From an uncultured Flavobacteriaceae bacterium (GTDB taxonomy: Bacteria > Bacteroidota > Bacteroidia > Flavobacteriales > Flavobacteriaceae): DNA of 64,000 bases. Where the stretch lies: assembly GCA_947487895.1 (NCBI GenBank), contig CANKYF010000001.1, positions 62,001-126,000 on the forward strand, in the 5' to 3' direction. The notes below the pieces were generated by a model. The model was not told where the DNA came from. It did no database searches and was given only the letters and a program-made list of their open reading frames with translations. Positions 36,134 to 45,210 of this stretch are shown one piece after another. Every line of letters starts with the position of its first letter. Position 1 is the stretch's first letter. The translations under genes and the position numbers were made by a program.

Positions 36134-38587
36134 ATGAACAAACTATTAGGTTTAGTACTTTTTATAGTACTTGGATTAAACGGGATAAATGCCCAAAACC
36201 TTAATTTTAATGACTCGTGGAAGTTCTTCAATGATAAAACAGAAGGTGCTGAAAAAGTAGCTTTTGATGATTCTAAATGGCGCAATTTAAATTTACCTCA
36301 CGATTGGGCTATAGAAGGCCCGTTTGATGTAAAATATAATGCCAGAGCTGGAGGTTTGCCTTTTCATGGAACGGGTTGGTACAGAAAACATTTTAAAATG
36401 AATGCTGATGCCAAAGGGAAAGTAGTGCGTTTAGAGTTTGAAGGGGCTATGTATAATGCTCATGTTTGGATTAATGGTGAGTTTGTTGGTCATCGTCCCT
36501 ATGGATATATGGGGTTTGAATTTGACATTAGTAAGTATTTAAAATATGACGGATCTGATAATGTTGTGGCCGTTAGATTAACTCCAGAAGATTTATCATC
36601 TAGATGGTATCCTGGTGCAGGCTTATACCGCTCGGTTTGGTTAAAAATAGATAACCAAATACATGTAAAACAATGGGGAACTTTCATAACAACACCTACA
36701 GTAACAAAAGAAATAGGGGTTATTCAAAATGAAACAACTGTTGTAAACAAAAGTAATACAGACGAAACGGTAACAGTAAAACAAGAGTATTTCAATTCAG
36801 ATGATGAATTGGTAGCTTCAGAAGAAGAAGCACTCACTATAAAAGGAAATAGTTCAGCTATTTCAGAATTGTATACCAAAATTAAGAATCCATCAATTTG
36901 GGATTTAGAAACACCGCATTTGTATTACGCTGTAACCACCATTTCAAAAGGAAAAAATGTTCTAGATACTTATAAAACACGTTTTGGTATGAGAACCGTT
37001 TCATATACCAAAGACGGCTTCTTTTTAAACAACAAACAAGTTCGTTTTAATGGGGTATGCTTACATCATGACAATGGCGCCTTAGGAGCTGCAGTTTATA
37101 GAAGGGCAGATGAGCGTAAGCTGCAAATAATGAAAAGTATGGGCGTTAATGCCATACGTACAAGCCATAATCCACCATCCAGAGAATTTTTAGAGATGTG
37201 TGATGAATTAGGGCTGTTGGTTCAAGACGAAGCTTTTGATGTTTGGAAAATGCAAAAAGTACCAAATGGTTATAACAAGTTTTTTGATGAATGGGGAGAA
37301 CGCGATTTAAAAGATATGGTGTTAAGAGATAGAAATCATCCGTCTATTATCATGTGGAGTATTGGTAACGAAATTATAGAACAGAGAGATAAGAAAAATG
37401 GGTGGCGTGTTGCCAAAAGGTTGAATGATTATGTGAAAGAATTGGATAGAACCAGGCCAACATCGGCAGGATTTAATTACTATTCTGCACCGTATGATAA
37501 TAATATGGCACAACAGGTAGATATTGCTGGTGTAAATTACAAACCAACTAAATACAGTGAATTAAGAGGTAATTACCCTGAATTAGCGTTGTATGGTTCT
37601 GAAACGTCTAGTTGTACCAGCAGTAGAGGCGTGTATCATTTACCAATAGAAAAATATAAAACGCATAACTCTAAACATGTAACCAGTTATGATTTAATTG
37701 GGCCACCTTGGGCTTACCCTCCAGATGTAGAATTTCATTTTCAAGAGCAAAATCCGCATAGTATGGGGGAGTTTATATGGACGGGGTTTGATTATTTAGG
37801 AGAACCTACACCATATGGCGGAAAAGACAATTCAACTAACGGGTATTGGAATGCTGATTGGCCTTCTCATAGTTCTTATTTTGGTGCAGTGGACTTATGT
37901 GGGTTTCCAAAAGATAGATTCTTTTTGTATCAAAGTCAGTGGACTACAGAACCTATGATTCACCTATTACCACATTGGAATTGGAAAGGTATGGAAGGGC
38001 AAACCATTCCTGTATATTGTTATACCAATTGTGATAGCGCAGAGCTTTTTGTGAACGGTAAGTCTATGGGTAAGAAGGTAAAAGGAAAAGACTTAACAGA
38101 GCTTAAAGTCAACTTTTTAAGATATGAACCTAAAACTTTTCAATCTAAATATCGTTTGTCTTGGGAAGTACCCTATGAAGCAGGAAATATAAAAGTGGTT
38201 GGTTATAAAGACGGCAAACAAATCTTAGAAAAACAGATTAGCACAGCTGGAGAACCTACAAAAATCAGCTTATCTGTAGATAGAAAAGAGATCAATGCAG
38301 ATGGCGTTGATTTAGCCTATGTTACTGTTAGAATTGAAGATAAAAATGGTAACTTATGTCCTAATGCTGATAATTTGGTGAACTTCTCGGTTAAAGGGGC
38401 TGGGAAGTTATTAGCTGTAGACAATGGTAATCAAATTAGTGTAGAATCTTTTCAAGCAAATCATAGAAAAGCCTTTAGTGGTATGTGTTTGGCTATTGTA
38501 AAAGCAGATAAAACTTCTGGCGAAATTGCGCTTTATGCTAAGTCTAAAGGTTTAAAAACTTCTAAGGTTGAAATAATTTCAAAATAG
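36134..38587 (+). CDS. GH2 family glycoside hydrolase (beta-galactosidase-like)
   Basis: Predicted exported retaining glycosidase of 817 residues. The signal peptide is 1-21 (ending NGINAQ). The N-terminal jelly-roll domain (NLPHDWAIEGPF, GWYRKHF, VWINGEFVGHRPYGY), an immunoglobulin-like domain and the TIM barrel (from about 295, GVCLHHDNGALG) are in normal order. The acid/base E413 is in WSIGNEI and the nucleophile E490 in YGSETSS. A DUF4982-like domain and an Ig-like domain (ISLSVDRKEINADGVDLAYVTVRIED) close the protein. Enzymes of this layout in PULs are mostly beta-galactosidases, but beta-glucuronidase or other activity cannot be excluded. It follows the sulfatase gene closely and faces the first LacI gene tail to tail. 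Confidence 0.92.
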   Translation: MNKLLGLVLFIVLGLNGINAQNLNFNDSWKFFNDKTEGAEKVAFDDSKWRNLNLPHDWAIEGPFDVKYNARAGGLPFHGTGWYRKHFKMNADAKGKVVRLEFEGAMYNAHVWINGEFVGHRPYGYMGFEFDISKYLKYDGSDNVVAVRLTPEDLSSRWYPGAGLYRSVWLKIDNQIHVKQWGTFITTPTVTKEIGVIQNETTVVNKSNTDETVTVKQEYFNSDDELVASEEEALTIKGNSSAISELYTKIKNPSIWDLETPHLYYAVTTISKGKNVLDTYKTRFGMRTVSYTKDGFFLNNKQVRFNGVCLHHDNGALGAAVYRRADERKLQIMKSMGVNAIRTSHNPPSREFLEMCDELGLLVQDEAFDVWKMQKVPNGYNKFFDEWGERDLKDMVLRDRNHPSIIMWSIGNEIIEQRDKKNGWRVAKRLNDYVKELDRTRPTSAGFNYYSAPYDNNMAQQVDIAGVNYKPTKYSELRGNYPELALYGSETSSCTSSRGVYHLPIEKYKTHNSKHVTSYDLIGPPWAYPPDVEFHFQEQNPHSMGEFIWTGFDYLGEPTPYGGKDNSTNGYWNADWPSHSSYFGAVDLCGFPKDRFFLYQSQWTTEPMIHLLPHWNWKGMEGQTIPVYCYTNCDSAELFVNGKSMGKKVKGKDLTELKVNFLRYEPKTFQSKYRLSWEVPYEAGNIKVVGYKDGKQILEKQISTAGEPTKISLSVDRKEINADGVDLAYVTVRIEDKNGNLCPNADNLVNFSVKGAGKLLAVDNGNQISVESFQANHRKAFSGMCLAIVKADKTSGEIALYAKSKGLKTSKVEIISK

Positions 38588-38606
38588 TATCTTAATAGCA
38601 TTCTAA

Positions 38607-38635
38607 AGGAATCTTTTAGAGTTGTTAAGATTCCT
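38607..38635. terminator. Hairpin between convergent GH2 and LacI genes
   Basis: AGGAATCTT (38607-38615) pairs with AAGATTCCT (38627-38635) around an 11-nt loop. The flanks are short in T, so this is a weak intrinsic terminator at best. Confidence 0.45.
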
Positions 38636-38656
38636 CACTTCTATAGAAAAACAGTT

Positions 38657-39685
38657 TTATATATTAGGTATTGAAGAATCCCTAACCGATGATTTTCTTA
38701 TATTAAATTCTCCGTTAAAAATAGCTGTTTCAGTTTCAGAATCTGGGTTATTTATCCTATTTAATAGCATTTCTCCAGCTTTTTTTGCCATTTCGCGTGT
38801 GGGCTGTCTAACACTGCTTAGTTGAGGTGTTACTAGTTTGGCTATTCTTGTTTCTGTAAAACCCACAAAGGCCACATCATCTGGAATTTTATAACCATTG
38901 TCTTTTAGTTTTTTCATAGCACCTAAAGCGACCATATCATTTACACAGAAAAAGGCATCTGGTATATCGTGATGGAAAATTAAGTCTTCAATAACTTCCA
39001 TACCTTCTTTTGCCAACAATCCTGTTTCTATAATTTTGTAATTTTCTTTAGTAATTTTATGTTTATTCATTGCCTTTTTGAAACCTTCTACTCTTTCTGA
39101 AGAGACGCATAAATTATTATATCCAGATAAATGATATATCTTTTTATTATTTTGTCTAATAAGATGTTCTGTAGCGAAAAAACTCCACTTCACGTTGTTA
39201 AAAATAACTTTAGAAGCGGGTAAAGTCTCATCAATCCTGTTTAAAAATACCATTGGATAGCCTTCATTATGTTTTTCTATAAAATATGGTGTATTCCTGT
39301 AACCTACGGTTGGAGCTATTATTAAACCATCAACCATATTATTAATTAATGTTTTTACATTTTTTAACTCTTGTTCTTCATTTTCATTAGACTGCATAAG
39401 TAAAACTTGGTAGCCTTTTGATATAAAAAACTCTTGTAAAACAATCGCTACTTCAGAATAATAACTATTCATAAACTCAGGTATGACAACACCTATATTA
39501 AGTGATTTATTTTGACTTAACTTTTTTGCTATTGGGTTGGGGTGATACCCCATTTCTTTAGCAGTTTTTAAGATGAGTTCTTTGGTGTCTTTTTTTATAT
39601 CATATTTGTCATTAAAAGCTCTTGATACAGTAGATACTGATACATTAAGCCTCTTCGCTACATCTTTAATTGTTATATGTATCAT
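38657..39685 (-). CDS. LacI-family transcriptional regulator 1
   Basis: LacI/GalR-type regulator of 342 residues. The N-terminal helix-turn-helix and hinge helix are clear (TIKDVAKRLNVSVSTVSRAFNDKYDI, MGYHPNPIAKKLSQ). The rest is a periplasmic-binding-protein-like sensor domain (NIGVVIPEF, GLIIAPT, FFCVNDMVALGAM, VAFVGFTETRIA). It has the same length as, and is nearly colinear with, the regulator at 52748-53776, with an almost identical DNA-binding region. It is transcribed away from susC across a 348-bp spacer that carries three operator-like sites. The effector is probably a sugar or sugar acid from the degraded glycan; that is inference. Confidence 0.94.
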   Translation of the reverse strand: MIHITIKDVAKRLNVSVSTVSRAFNDKYDIKKDTKELILKTAKEMGYHPNPIAKKLSQNKSLNIGVVIPEFMNSYYSEVAIVLQEFFISKGYQVLLMQSNENEEQELKNVKTLINNMVDGLIIAPTVGYRNTPYFIEKHNEGYPMVFLNRIDETLPASKVIFNNVKWSFFATEHLIRQNNKKIYHLSGYNNLCVSSERVEGFKKAMNKHKITKENYKIIETGLLAKEGMEVIEDLIFHHDIPDAFFCVNDMVALGAMKKLKDNGYKIPDDVAFVGFTETRIAKLVTPQLSSVRQPTREMAKKAGEMLLNRINNPDSETETAIFNGEFNIRKSSVRDSSIPNI

Positions 39686-40033
39686 AATTAATTTGTCTTT
39701 AGAACTAATAAACGGAACAAAACCTTATTAGCTTGTAAAATAATATTTTATAGTTGATGGCTATTTCTGAAGGTATTAATAAGCAATAATGTAATGTAAA
39801 TAAATCAATACTAGAGTTTAATCAATTATCTCTCTCTAAACATACGTACTAATAAAGATAGTGCACAACATAAAAAGAAATGATTTAAATTAAAATTAAT
39901 TGATTTCGGAAACGGTTTCGGTTTTCGGAAACGGTTTCGGAAACGGTTTCATTATTTATTGTTTTCAAAATCAGATACTGATCTCTTTTTTACTCTAAGT
40001 TTATTTCCATTATAAGAACTAAACGTAAAATTT
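39686..40033. other. Divergent LacI/susC control region
   Basis: A 348-bp spacer with no gene. Its main content is the cluster of three operator-like sites at 39909-39950, about 84-125 bp before the susC ATG. A near-consensus -7 box, TAAGTTTA (39996-40003), lies between the sites and susC, without a clear -33 element. The half nearer lacI is AT-rich with no feature I can name. Confidence 0.55.
39909..39950. promoter_or_regulatory. Three LacI-type operator sites upstream of susC
   Basis: GAAACGGTTTC occurs three times: 39909-39919, 39928-39938 and 39940-39950. Each is palindromic except for its central base, and the core resembles operators of LacI/CcpA-family regulators. The last two are only 12 bp apart, so they would overlap if both were bound by full-length operators. 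Related sites precede the second LacI gene. Confidence 0.75.
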
Positions 40034-43000
40034 ATGAAACTAAATTATTTTTTAGTAATGGTTTTTTTAAGCTGTAACTTGACGCTTTTTGCGCAAGGAA
40101 AAACAGTTTCAGGAACGGTTACTGATGAACAAGGAGTTCCTCTTCCAGGAACAAACATTTTAGAGTCGGGTACCAGTAATGGTGTACAAACCGATTTTGA
40201 TGGTAATTATAGTATTACTGTAAACGAAGGAGCTACATTAGTTTTTTCTTACATTGGAATGGTGACTCAGAGCATTTCGGTAAGTGGTAAGGAAAAGGTT
40301 AATGTAACACTAATTGAGGATGCTGCTCAGTTAGATGAAGTTGTTGTGGTGGGATATGGCTCACAGAAAAAAGTGAATCTTACTGGTTCTGTAGAGGTTG
40401 TTAAGGCTACTGAAATAACCAGACAGCCTGCAGCACAAACATCGCAAGCTCTTGCAGGATTAGTTCCTGGTCTTACTGCGACTCAATCTAGTGGGCAACC
40501 AGGTAGAGATGATGCTACTCTAAGAATTAGGGGTATTGGTTCACTTGGTAACGGAAGAAAAAATGATCCGTTAGTATTGATTGATGGTATACCTGATAAC
40601 ATAAATGGTGTAGATCCAAATGATATAGAATCTATTTCGGTATTAAAGGATGCAGCAGCAGCAGCTATTTATGGATCTAGAGGAGCAAATGGGGTTATTT
40701 TGATAACTACTAAAAGAGGTAAGGAGGGTATTATAAAAACATCTTATAATACTTATGTAGGCTTTCAAACACCTGCACAGCAATTAGATTTCTTAGGTTC
40801 TTTGGAGTATATGGAGGCATTCAACGATGCTATACCAGGTTCTTTTGATGAAGCTACTTTAGAAAGTTACAGGAGTGGTGTAGGAGTTGGTACAGAAGCT
40901 TTACCAGATACAGATTGGGTAGATTTACTTTTTTCTCAAAGTGGATTGCAGCATTATCATAGTGTAGGAGTTAGTGCAGGTTCTGATAAATTAAAGTTGG
41001 GAGGATCTGTTTCTTATCTGGATCAGGAAGGTAATGTTCCAGGATACGAATTTAAAAGGTTTTCAGGTAGATTTAATACGGATGTAAAAATTAGTAACAA
41101 ATTAGATGTTGCTTTTGATTTAAATTTCAGAAGAGAAATTACAGATGAGCCAAGGCTTTTAGAAAATACACTTAGACAAGCATATAGGTATCAACCTTTA
41201 TTTGTGGCTATCAATGACGATGGTAGTTGGGGGTCTGGTTTTAATGGTAATAACCCTGTAGCTATAGTTAATACATCTTCATTAGATCGAAGAGTCACTA
41301 ACTATTTCAGGGGTGTTTTAAAGGCTACATATAAACCAATAGATGAATTAGCATTTACGGTATCTTATGCGCCTCAATATACAGATATGGATCGTGATGC
41401 CTTTATTGCTGGTTATGTTTACAAAGAAAACTCAGATGCTGAACCAAATACAGATCTGGTTACTAATAACAGTTTGAGTAAATCTACTTCAGAAATTTTC
41501 ACAGATAATTTTAATTTTTTGATTAATTTTAATAAAGATTTTGGGGGTCATAGTCTTACAGCTTTAGCTGGTTATGAATTTATAAAAACCCAATCAGAAA
41601 ATTGGGGAGCATTTAGAAGGACTTTTGTAGTTCCTGAATTTAGAACACTAAATAATGGTAATGCAGAAAGTTCTACAAACAATGGTACAGCAACTTTATT
41701 TGGCTTAGAATCTGTTTTTGGGAGAATTAACTATTCTTACAAGGATAAATATTTATTTGAAGCTAATATAAGAAGAGATGCTTCTTCTAGATTCGCAGCG
41801 ACTAACAGATCGCAAACTTTTCCTTCATTTTCAGCTGGTTGGGTGATATCAAATGAAGATTTTTTCCCAGAAAATGATGTTGTAACCTTTTTAAAGCTGA
41901 GATCATCATGGGGACAATTAGGTAATCAAGGAGTTTTTACTACAGATGCTAATGGTAATCCAGTTGCACAGAACTTTATTTATGCCTCTCAATTTGGTTT
42001 AGGAAATGCTGATGCTGTATTGGGTGGCGCAACGCAAGTTGGTGGTGCCCAAACACAATTGGCTAATCCACTTTTAGTTTGGGAAACAGGAGAAAACTTT
42101 AATGTTGGTCTAGATGTCAATCTTTTTTCTAGCAAGTTAAAATTGACTACAGAATATTATGTGAGAACTACTAAAGATATTATTCTGGAAATAGGTACTT
42201 TACAAACTAGTCAAGGGCTAAATGTACCATTTAGAAATGCTGGTGATGTAGAAAATTCAGGTATAGATATTTCATTAGATTGGAGAGATAATATTGGAGA
42301 CTTTAATTATGGTATAGCCGCTAACTTCTCTACGTTTAATAATGAAATTACTGGGTTGGCTGATGGATTAACAGAGCTACCTCCTGGGCGAACAATACAA
42401 AGAGTAGGAGAAACACAAAATTCAATTTTTGGTTTAAGAACAGATGGACTATACCAAGAGAGTGATTTTACAGGAGGCGCATTAAATGCTGATTTGCCTG
42501 TTCCTGCATTTGGAGCCGTACAACCTGGAGATATTAAGTATGTAGATGTTAATGGGCGTGATGCAAATGGTAACTTAACTGGTATGCCAGATGGCGTTAT
42601 AAATAATGATGATAGAACGATAATAGGAAGCACAATTGCTGATACTTTTTGGGGAGTTGATTTGTTTGCGTCATATAAGAATTTTGATTTATCTGTTTCG
42701 TTTATAGGTGAAAGTGGTAGAGATGTGGTGTTACAAGAAGATGCAGGATGGTCTTTCTTTAACGCTGGTAAAATTCAACGTTGGCAAACAGATTATTGGA
42801 CACCTCAGAACACAGGAGCCGCTTATCCTCGTGCAGTTGCAGCAAGTAGCTCTCCTAACTGGAGAGTAAATGAAACGTGGAAGTTTAATGGTGCGTATAC
42901 TAGACTTAGAAACTTAACTTTAGGATATAAATTTCCGAAGGAGGTTTTAGATAAATTACAATTAAACAATTTAAGATTGTACTTATCAGGTCAAAATTTA

Positions 43001-43114
43001 TTGACTTTTGATAAAATGCCAGATGGTGTAGATCCTACAATTCCTAACTTTAGTACTGGTGGTTTTTATCCTGTGATGAAAATTTATACACTTGGATTAA
43101 ACGTTGGATTTTAA
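40034..43114 (+). CDS. SusC-like TonB-dependent outer-membrane glycan transporter
   Basis: SusC/RagA-family outer-membrane transporter of 1026 residues. The signal peptide is 1-21 (ending LTLFAQ). A carboxypeptidase-regulatory-like domain (about 25-95; VSGTVTDEQGVPLPGTNILESG, FDGNYSITV) is followed by a TonB-box-like stretch (LDEVVVVGYGSQKK). The plug domain has the SusC signature (SISVLKDAAAAAIYGSRGANGVILITTKRG), and a beta-barrel ends in GLNVGF. It imports oligosaccharides captured by SusD, powered by TonB. susD starts 20 bp later. The operator cluster upstream suggests control by the LacI proteins of this locus. Confidence 0.97.
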   Translation: MKLNYFLVMVFLSCNLTLFAQGKTVSGTVTDEQGVPLPGTNILESGTSNGVQTDFDGNYSITVNEGATLVFSYIGMVTQSISVSGKEKVNVTLIEDAAQLDEVVVVGYGSQKKVNLTGSVEVVKATEITRQPAAQTSQALAGLVPGLTATQSSGQPGRDDATLRIRGIGSLGNGRKNDPLVLIDGIPDNINGVDPNDIESISVLKDAAAAAIYGSRGANGVILITTKRGKEGIIKTSYNTYVGFQTPAQQLDFLGSLEYMEAFNDAIPGSFDEATLESYRSGVGVGTEALPDTDWVDLLFSQSGLQHYHSVGVSAGSDKLKLGGSVSYLDQEGNVPGYEFKRFSGRFNTDVKISNKLDVAFDLNFRREITDEPRLLENTLRQAYRYQPLFVAINDDGSWGSGFNGNNPVAIVNTSSLDRRVTNYFRGVLKATYKPIDELAFTVSYAPQYTDMDRDAFIAGYVYKENSDAEPNTDLVTNNSLSKSTSEIFTDNFNFLINFNKDFGGHSLTALAGYEFIKTQSENWGAFRRTFVVPEFRTLNNGNAESSTNNGTATLFGLESVFGRINYSYKDKYLFEANIRRDASSRFAATNRSQTFPSFSAGWVISNEDFFPENDVVTFLKLRSSWGQLGNQGVFTTDANGNPVAQNFIYASQFGLGNADAVLGGATQVGGAQTQLANPLLVWETGENFNVGLDVNLFSSKLKLTTEYYVRTTKDIILEIGTLQTSQGLNVPFRNAGDVENSGIDISLDWRDNIGDFNYGIAANFSTFNNEITGLADGLTELPPGRTIQRVGETQNSIFGLRTDGLYQESDFTGGALNADLPVPAFGAVQPGDIKYVDVNGRDANGNLTGMPDGVINNDDRTIIGSTIADTFWGVDLFASYKNFDLSVSFIGESGRDVVLQEDAGWSFFNAGKIQRWQTDYWTPQNTGAAYPRAVAASSSPNWRVNETWKFNGAYTRLRNLTLGYKFPKEVLDKLQLNNLRLYLSGQNLLTFDKMPDGVDPTIPNFSTGGFYPVMKIYTLGLNVGF

Positions 43115-43133
43115 TATTTAAAAAATTGATACA

Positions 43134-44933
43134 ATGAAAAGAATAAAGTATTTTATGGCATCTTGTCTCTTAATAATAGCAGTGAATAGCTGTGAAGACA
43201 AGGTATTAGATTTAAAAGATCCTGGAACTCCAAATAGTTCCGCATTCTTCTCTACTGAAGCCGAATTGGAAGTGGCTTTAGTAGGAATTTATGAATCTCT
43301 AAACTATGTAAATGCAACACCATTCCCTCAACTTCTTGATCACACTACAGATCTAGGTTTTAGCAGGGGTAATGTTGCTGGAACTGCAACTGTTACAACA
43401 GGAGGTTTAACTTCTACAGAAGGAATTGTTAGCGGCTTTTGGAATAGATTTTACGCTGGAATCCAACGTGCTAATTCGTTATTAGCAAATATGGAAAGAG
43501 CTCAAGACAATACGAATCCTTCTCGGTTTGATGAAATACGTGGAGAAGCCTTATTTTTAAGAGCGATTTTTTATAGCTATTTAGTTGAATTATATGGAGA
43601 CGTACCTTTCCATGATGAAATTACAGTGGCTTCTCAAGATGCGCTTCCAAGAACGCCAAAATCTGAAATTGTAACCTCTATACTAAATGATTTAGATATT
43701 GCAGCTGGTCTTTTACCATTAAGTTCAAATGAGGCAGGAAGAGCTTCTGCCAATGCAGCAAATGCCCTTGCAGCAAGAATAGCACTTTACAATGAAAACT
43801 ATACGTTAGCTTCTCAAAAGGCTCAGTTGGTAATGAGTAGTGGTGTTGAATTGGCTGACGATTATGAAGCTTTGTTTACTAGAGATGGTATAAATACTTC
43901 AGAGGCGCTATTAAGTTTGCAATATGTTACAGGTACTAGAGTACATGGGTTAGCCATAAGACAAGGAAGTCGTTTTGGAGGATGGTGTCAATTGGTGCCA
44001 ACACAACAAACGATCGATACTTATGAGACTATTAATGGGTTACCAATAGATGAAGACCCAGCTTTTGATCCTGCAAATCCATTTGAAAATAGAGACCCGA
44101 GATTAAAAGCTTCTATTGCTGTTCCGGGAGAAGAATGGTCTGGTCATATTATAGAAACACATAGTGATAGTTTGGCTACTTGGAAAGTAGAGAATGGGTT
44201 TAAAACAGAACGAGTGTATAACCCTAATTCAACAAATCCTGCAGGTGTAAGCATTGTTGATCCTATTAGCGGGGAAACTTTTAGTTCTGGAGGCGCAAAT
44301 CGCTTTGTGTCTTTCACTGGTTATTTTTGGAAGAAATTTTCTGATGAACCTACATTAAAAGGAGAAACAGGATTATGGGCTGGTGTTGGTGAGCATCCTG
44401 TTATATTAATGCGTTATGCAGAAGTTTTATTGACTTATGCTGAGGCTAAAATTGAAGCCAATGATATTGATCCATCTGTATTGGATGCTATTAATGCGGT
44501 TAGAGCAAGAGCATATAACGGATCAGGCATTGCTTATCCTGCTGTTACTACTACTGATCAATCAGAATTAAGAAGAATAGTTCGCAGAGAACGTAAAGTG
44601 GAATTAGCAGATGAAGGATTTCGTTTATTCGATATAAGAAGGTGGCGAGTTGCAGAAAAAGTTTTAAATACTATCGCTTTTGGAAGTCCAGCTAATGGCT
44701 TTAGCAAAATTGGTGGAGATTTAGGTTTAATACCAAGCATTGATGAAGATAATTTTGTGACTTATCCAGGTGCTCCATCACAACCACGAGTAGAAAAAGG
44801 TAATCTTGATTATAGAGAGCTAGAAGTGAGAATCTTTAACCCGGCTAGAGATTATTTATGGCCAATACCAGATGCCGAAATACAAGCTTCAGCTAGTAGT
44901 GGTTTACAAATGCCACAAAATCCAAATTATTAA
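43134..44933 (+). CDS. SusD-like surface glycan-binding lipoprotein
   Basis: SusD/RagB-family lipoprotein of 599 residues that forms the lid on the SusC barrel. The lipobox is VNSC20. The helical N-terminal region has the family's TPR-like pattern (FYAGIQRANSLLANMER, RGEALFLRAIFYSYLVELYGDVPFH). The C-terminal part has the RagB signatures MRYAEVLLTYAEAKIEAND, INAVRARAY and RRERKVELADEGFRLFDIRRW. The end, YLWPIPDAEIQASASSGLQMPQNPNY, is typical. Directly coupled to susC. The ligand is not readable from sequence; sulfatases and GH16/GH29/GH2 enzymes nearby point to a sulfated algal galactan or galactofucan. Confidence 0.97.
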   Translation: MKRIKYFMASCLLIIAVNSCEDKVLDLKDPGTPNSSAFFSTEAELEVALVGIYESLNYVNATPFPQLLDHTTDLGFSRGNVAGTATVTTGGLTSTEGIVSGFWNRFYAGIQRANSLLANMERAQDNTNPSRFDEIRGEALFLRAIFYSYLVELYGDVPFHDEITVASQDALPRTPKSEIVTSILNDLDIAAGLLPLSSNEAGRASANAANALAARIALYNENYTLASQKAQLVMSSGVELADDYEALFTRDGINTSEALLSLQYVTGTRVHGLAIRQGSRFGGWCQLVPTQQTIDTYETINGLPIDEDPAFDPANPFENRDPRLKASIAVPGEEWSGHIIETHSDSLATWKVENGFKTERVYNPNSTNPAGVSIVDPISGETFSSGGANRFVSFTGYFWKKFSDEPTLKGETGLWAGVGEHPVILMRYAEVLLTYAEAKIEANDIDPSVLDAINAVRARAYNGSGIAYPAVTTTDQSELRRIVRRERKVELADEGFRLFDIRRWRVAEKVLNTIAFGSPANGFSKIGGDLGLIPSIDEDNFVTYPGAPSQPRVEKGNLDYRELEVRIFNPARDYLWPIPDAEIQASASSGLQMPQNPNY

Positions 44934-44992
44934 TATTTAATTAGTTTGAGTTAGTTTAATTAGAAATCATAGTTGTTGATTTTCTTTAGAAG

Positions 44993-45025
44993 AATTAGGG
45001 AACAAATTTTTTTTGTTCCCTAATT
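44993..45025 (+). terminator. Terminator after the susC-susD pair
   Basis: AATTAGGGAACAAA (44993-45006) pairs with TTTGTTCCCTAATT (45012-45025) in a 14-bp stem. The T-run after the stem is short. It separates susD from the next gene. Confidence 0.8.
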
Positions 45026-45174
45026 TCAATTTAACGAACTCATTTAACCTTTTTGGGTTTAAGCGAAAATTAAGAGTTTTCAGATCTGTTAAAGACTTTT
45101 TTGAGTTGCATAGTAGAACTACGGAAGAAAAAAAGACAAAAACAGAGTTGAAAACAATAATTTTTTAGCAAATT

Positions 45175-45188
45175 GAAAAACGTTTAAA
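45175..45188. promoter_or_regulatory. Possible degenerate LacI operator before the FG-GAP lipoprotein gene
   Basis: GAAAAACGTTTAAA has the palindromic core AAACGTTT and some likeness to the operator sites beside susC and the second lacI. It lies about 25 bp before the ATG at 45211. The rest of 45026-45210 is AT-rich without other recognisable content. Confidence 0.25.
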
Positions 45189-45210
45189 TGAATTCAACTT
45201 ATAGTTTAAA

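Noticed and set aside
38622-38825. Open frame of 67 codons on the plus strand
   Set aside because: It overlaps the 3' end of the first LacI gene on the opposite strand and the hairpin before it.
45026-45210. Possible small RNA or riboswitch before the FG-GAP lipoprotein gene
   Set aside because: No recognisable riboswitch core; the only structure is the terminator upstream at 44993-45025.
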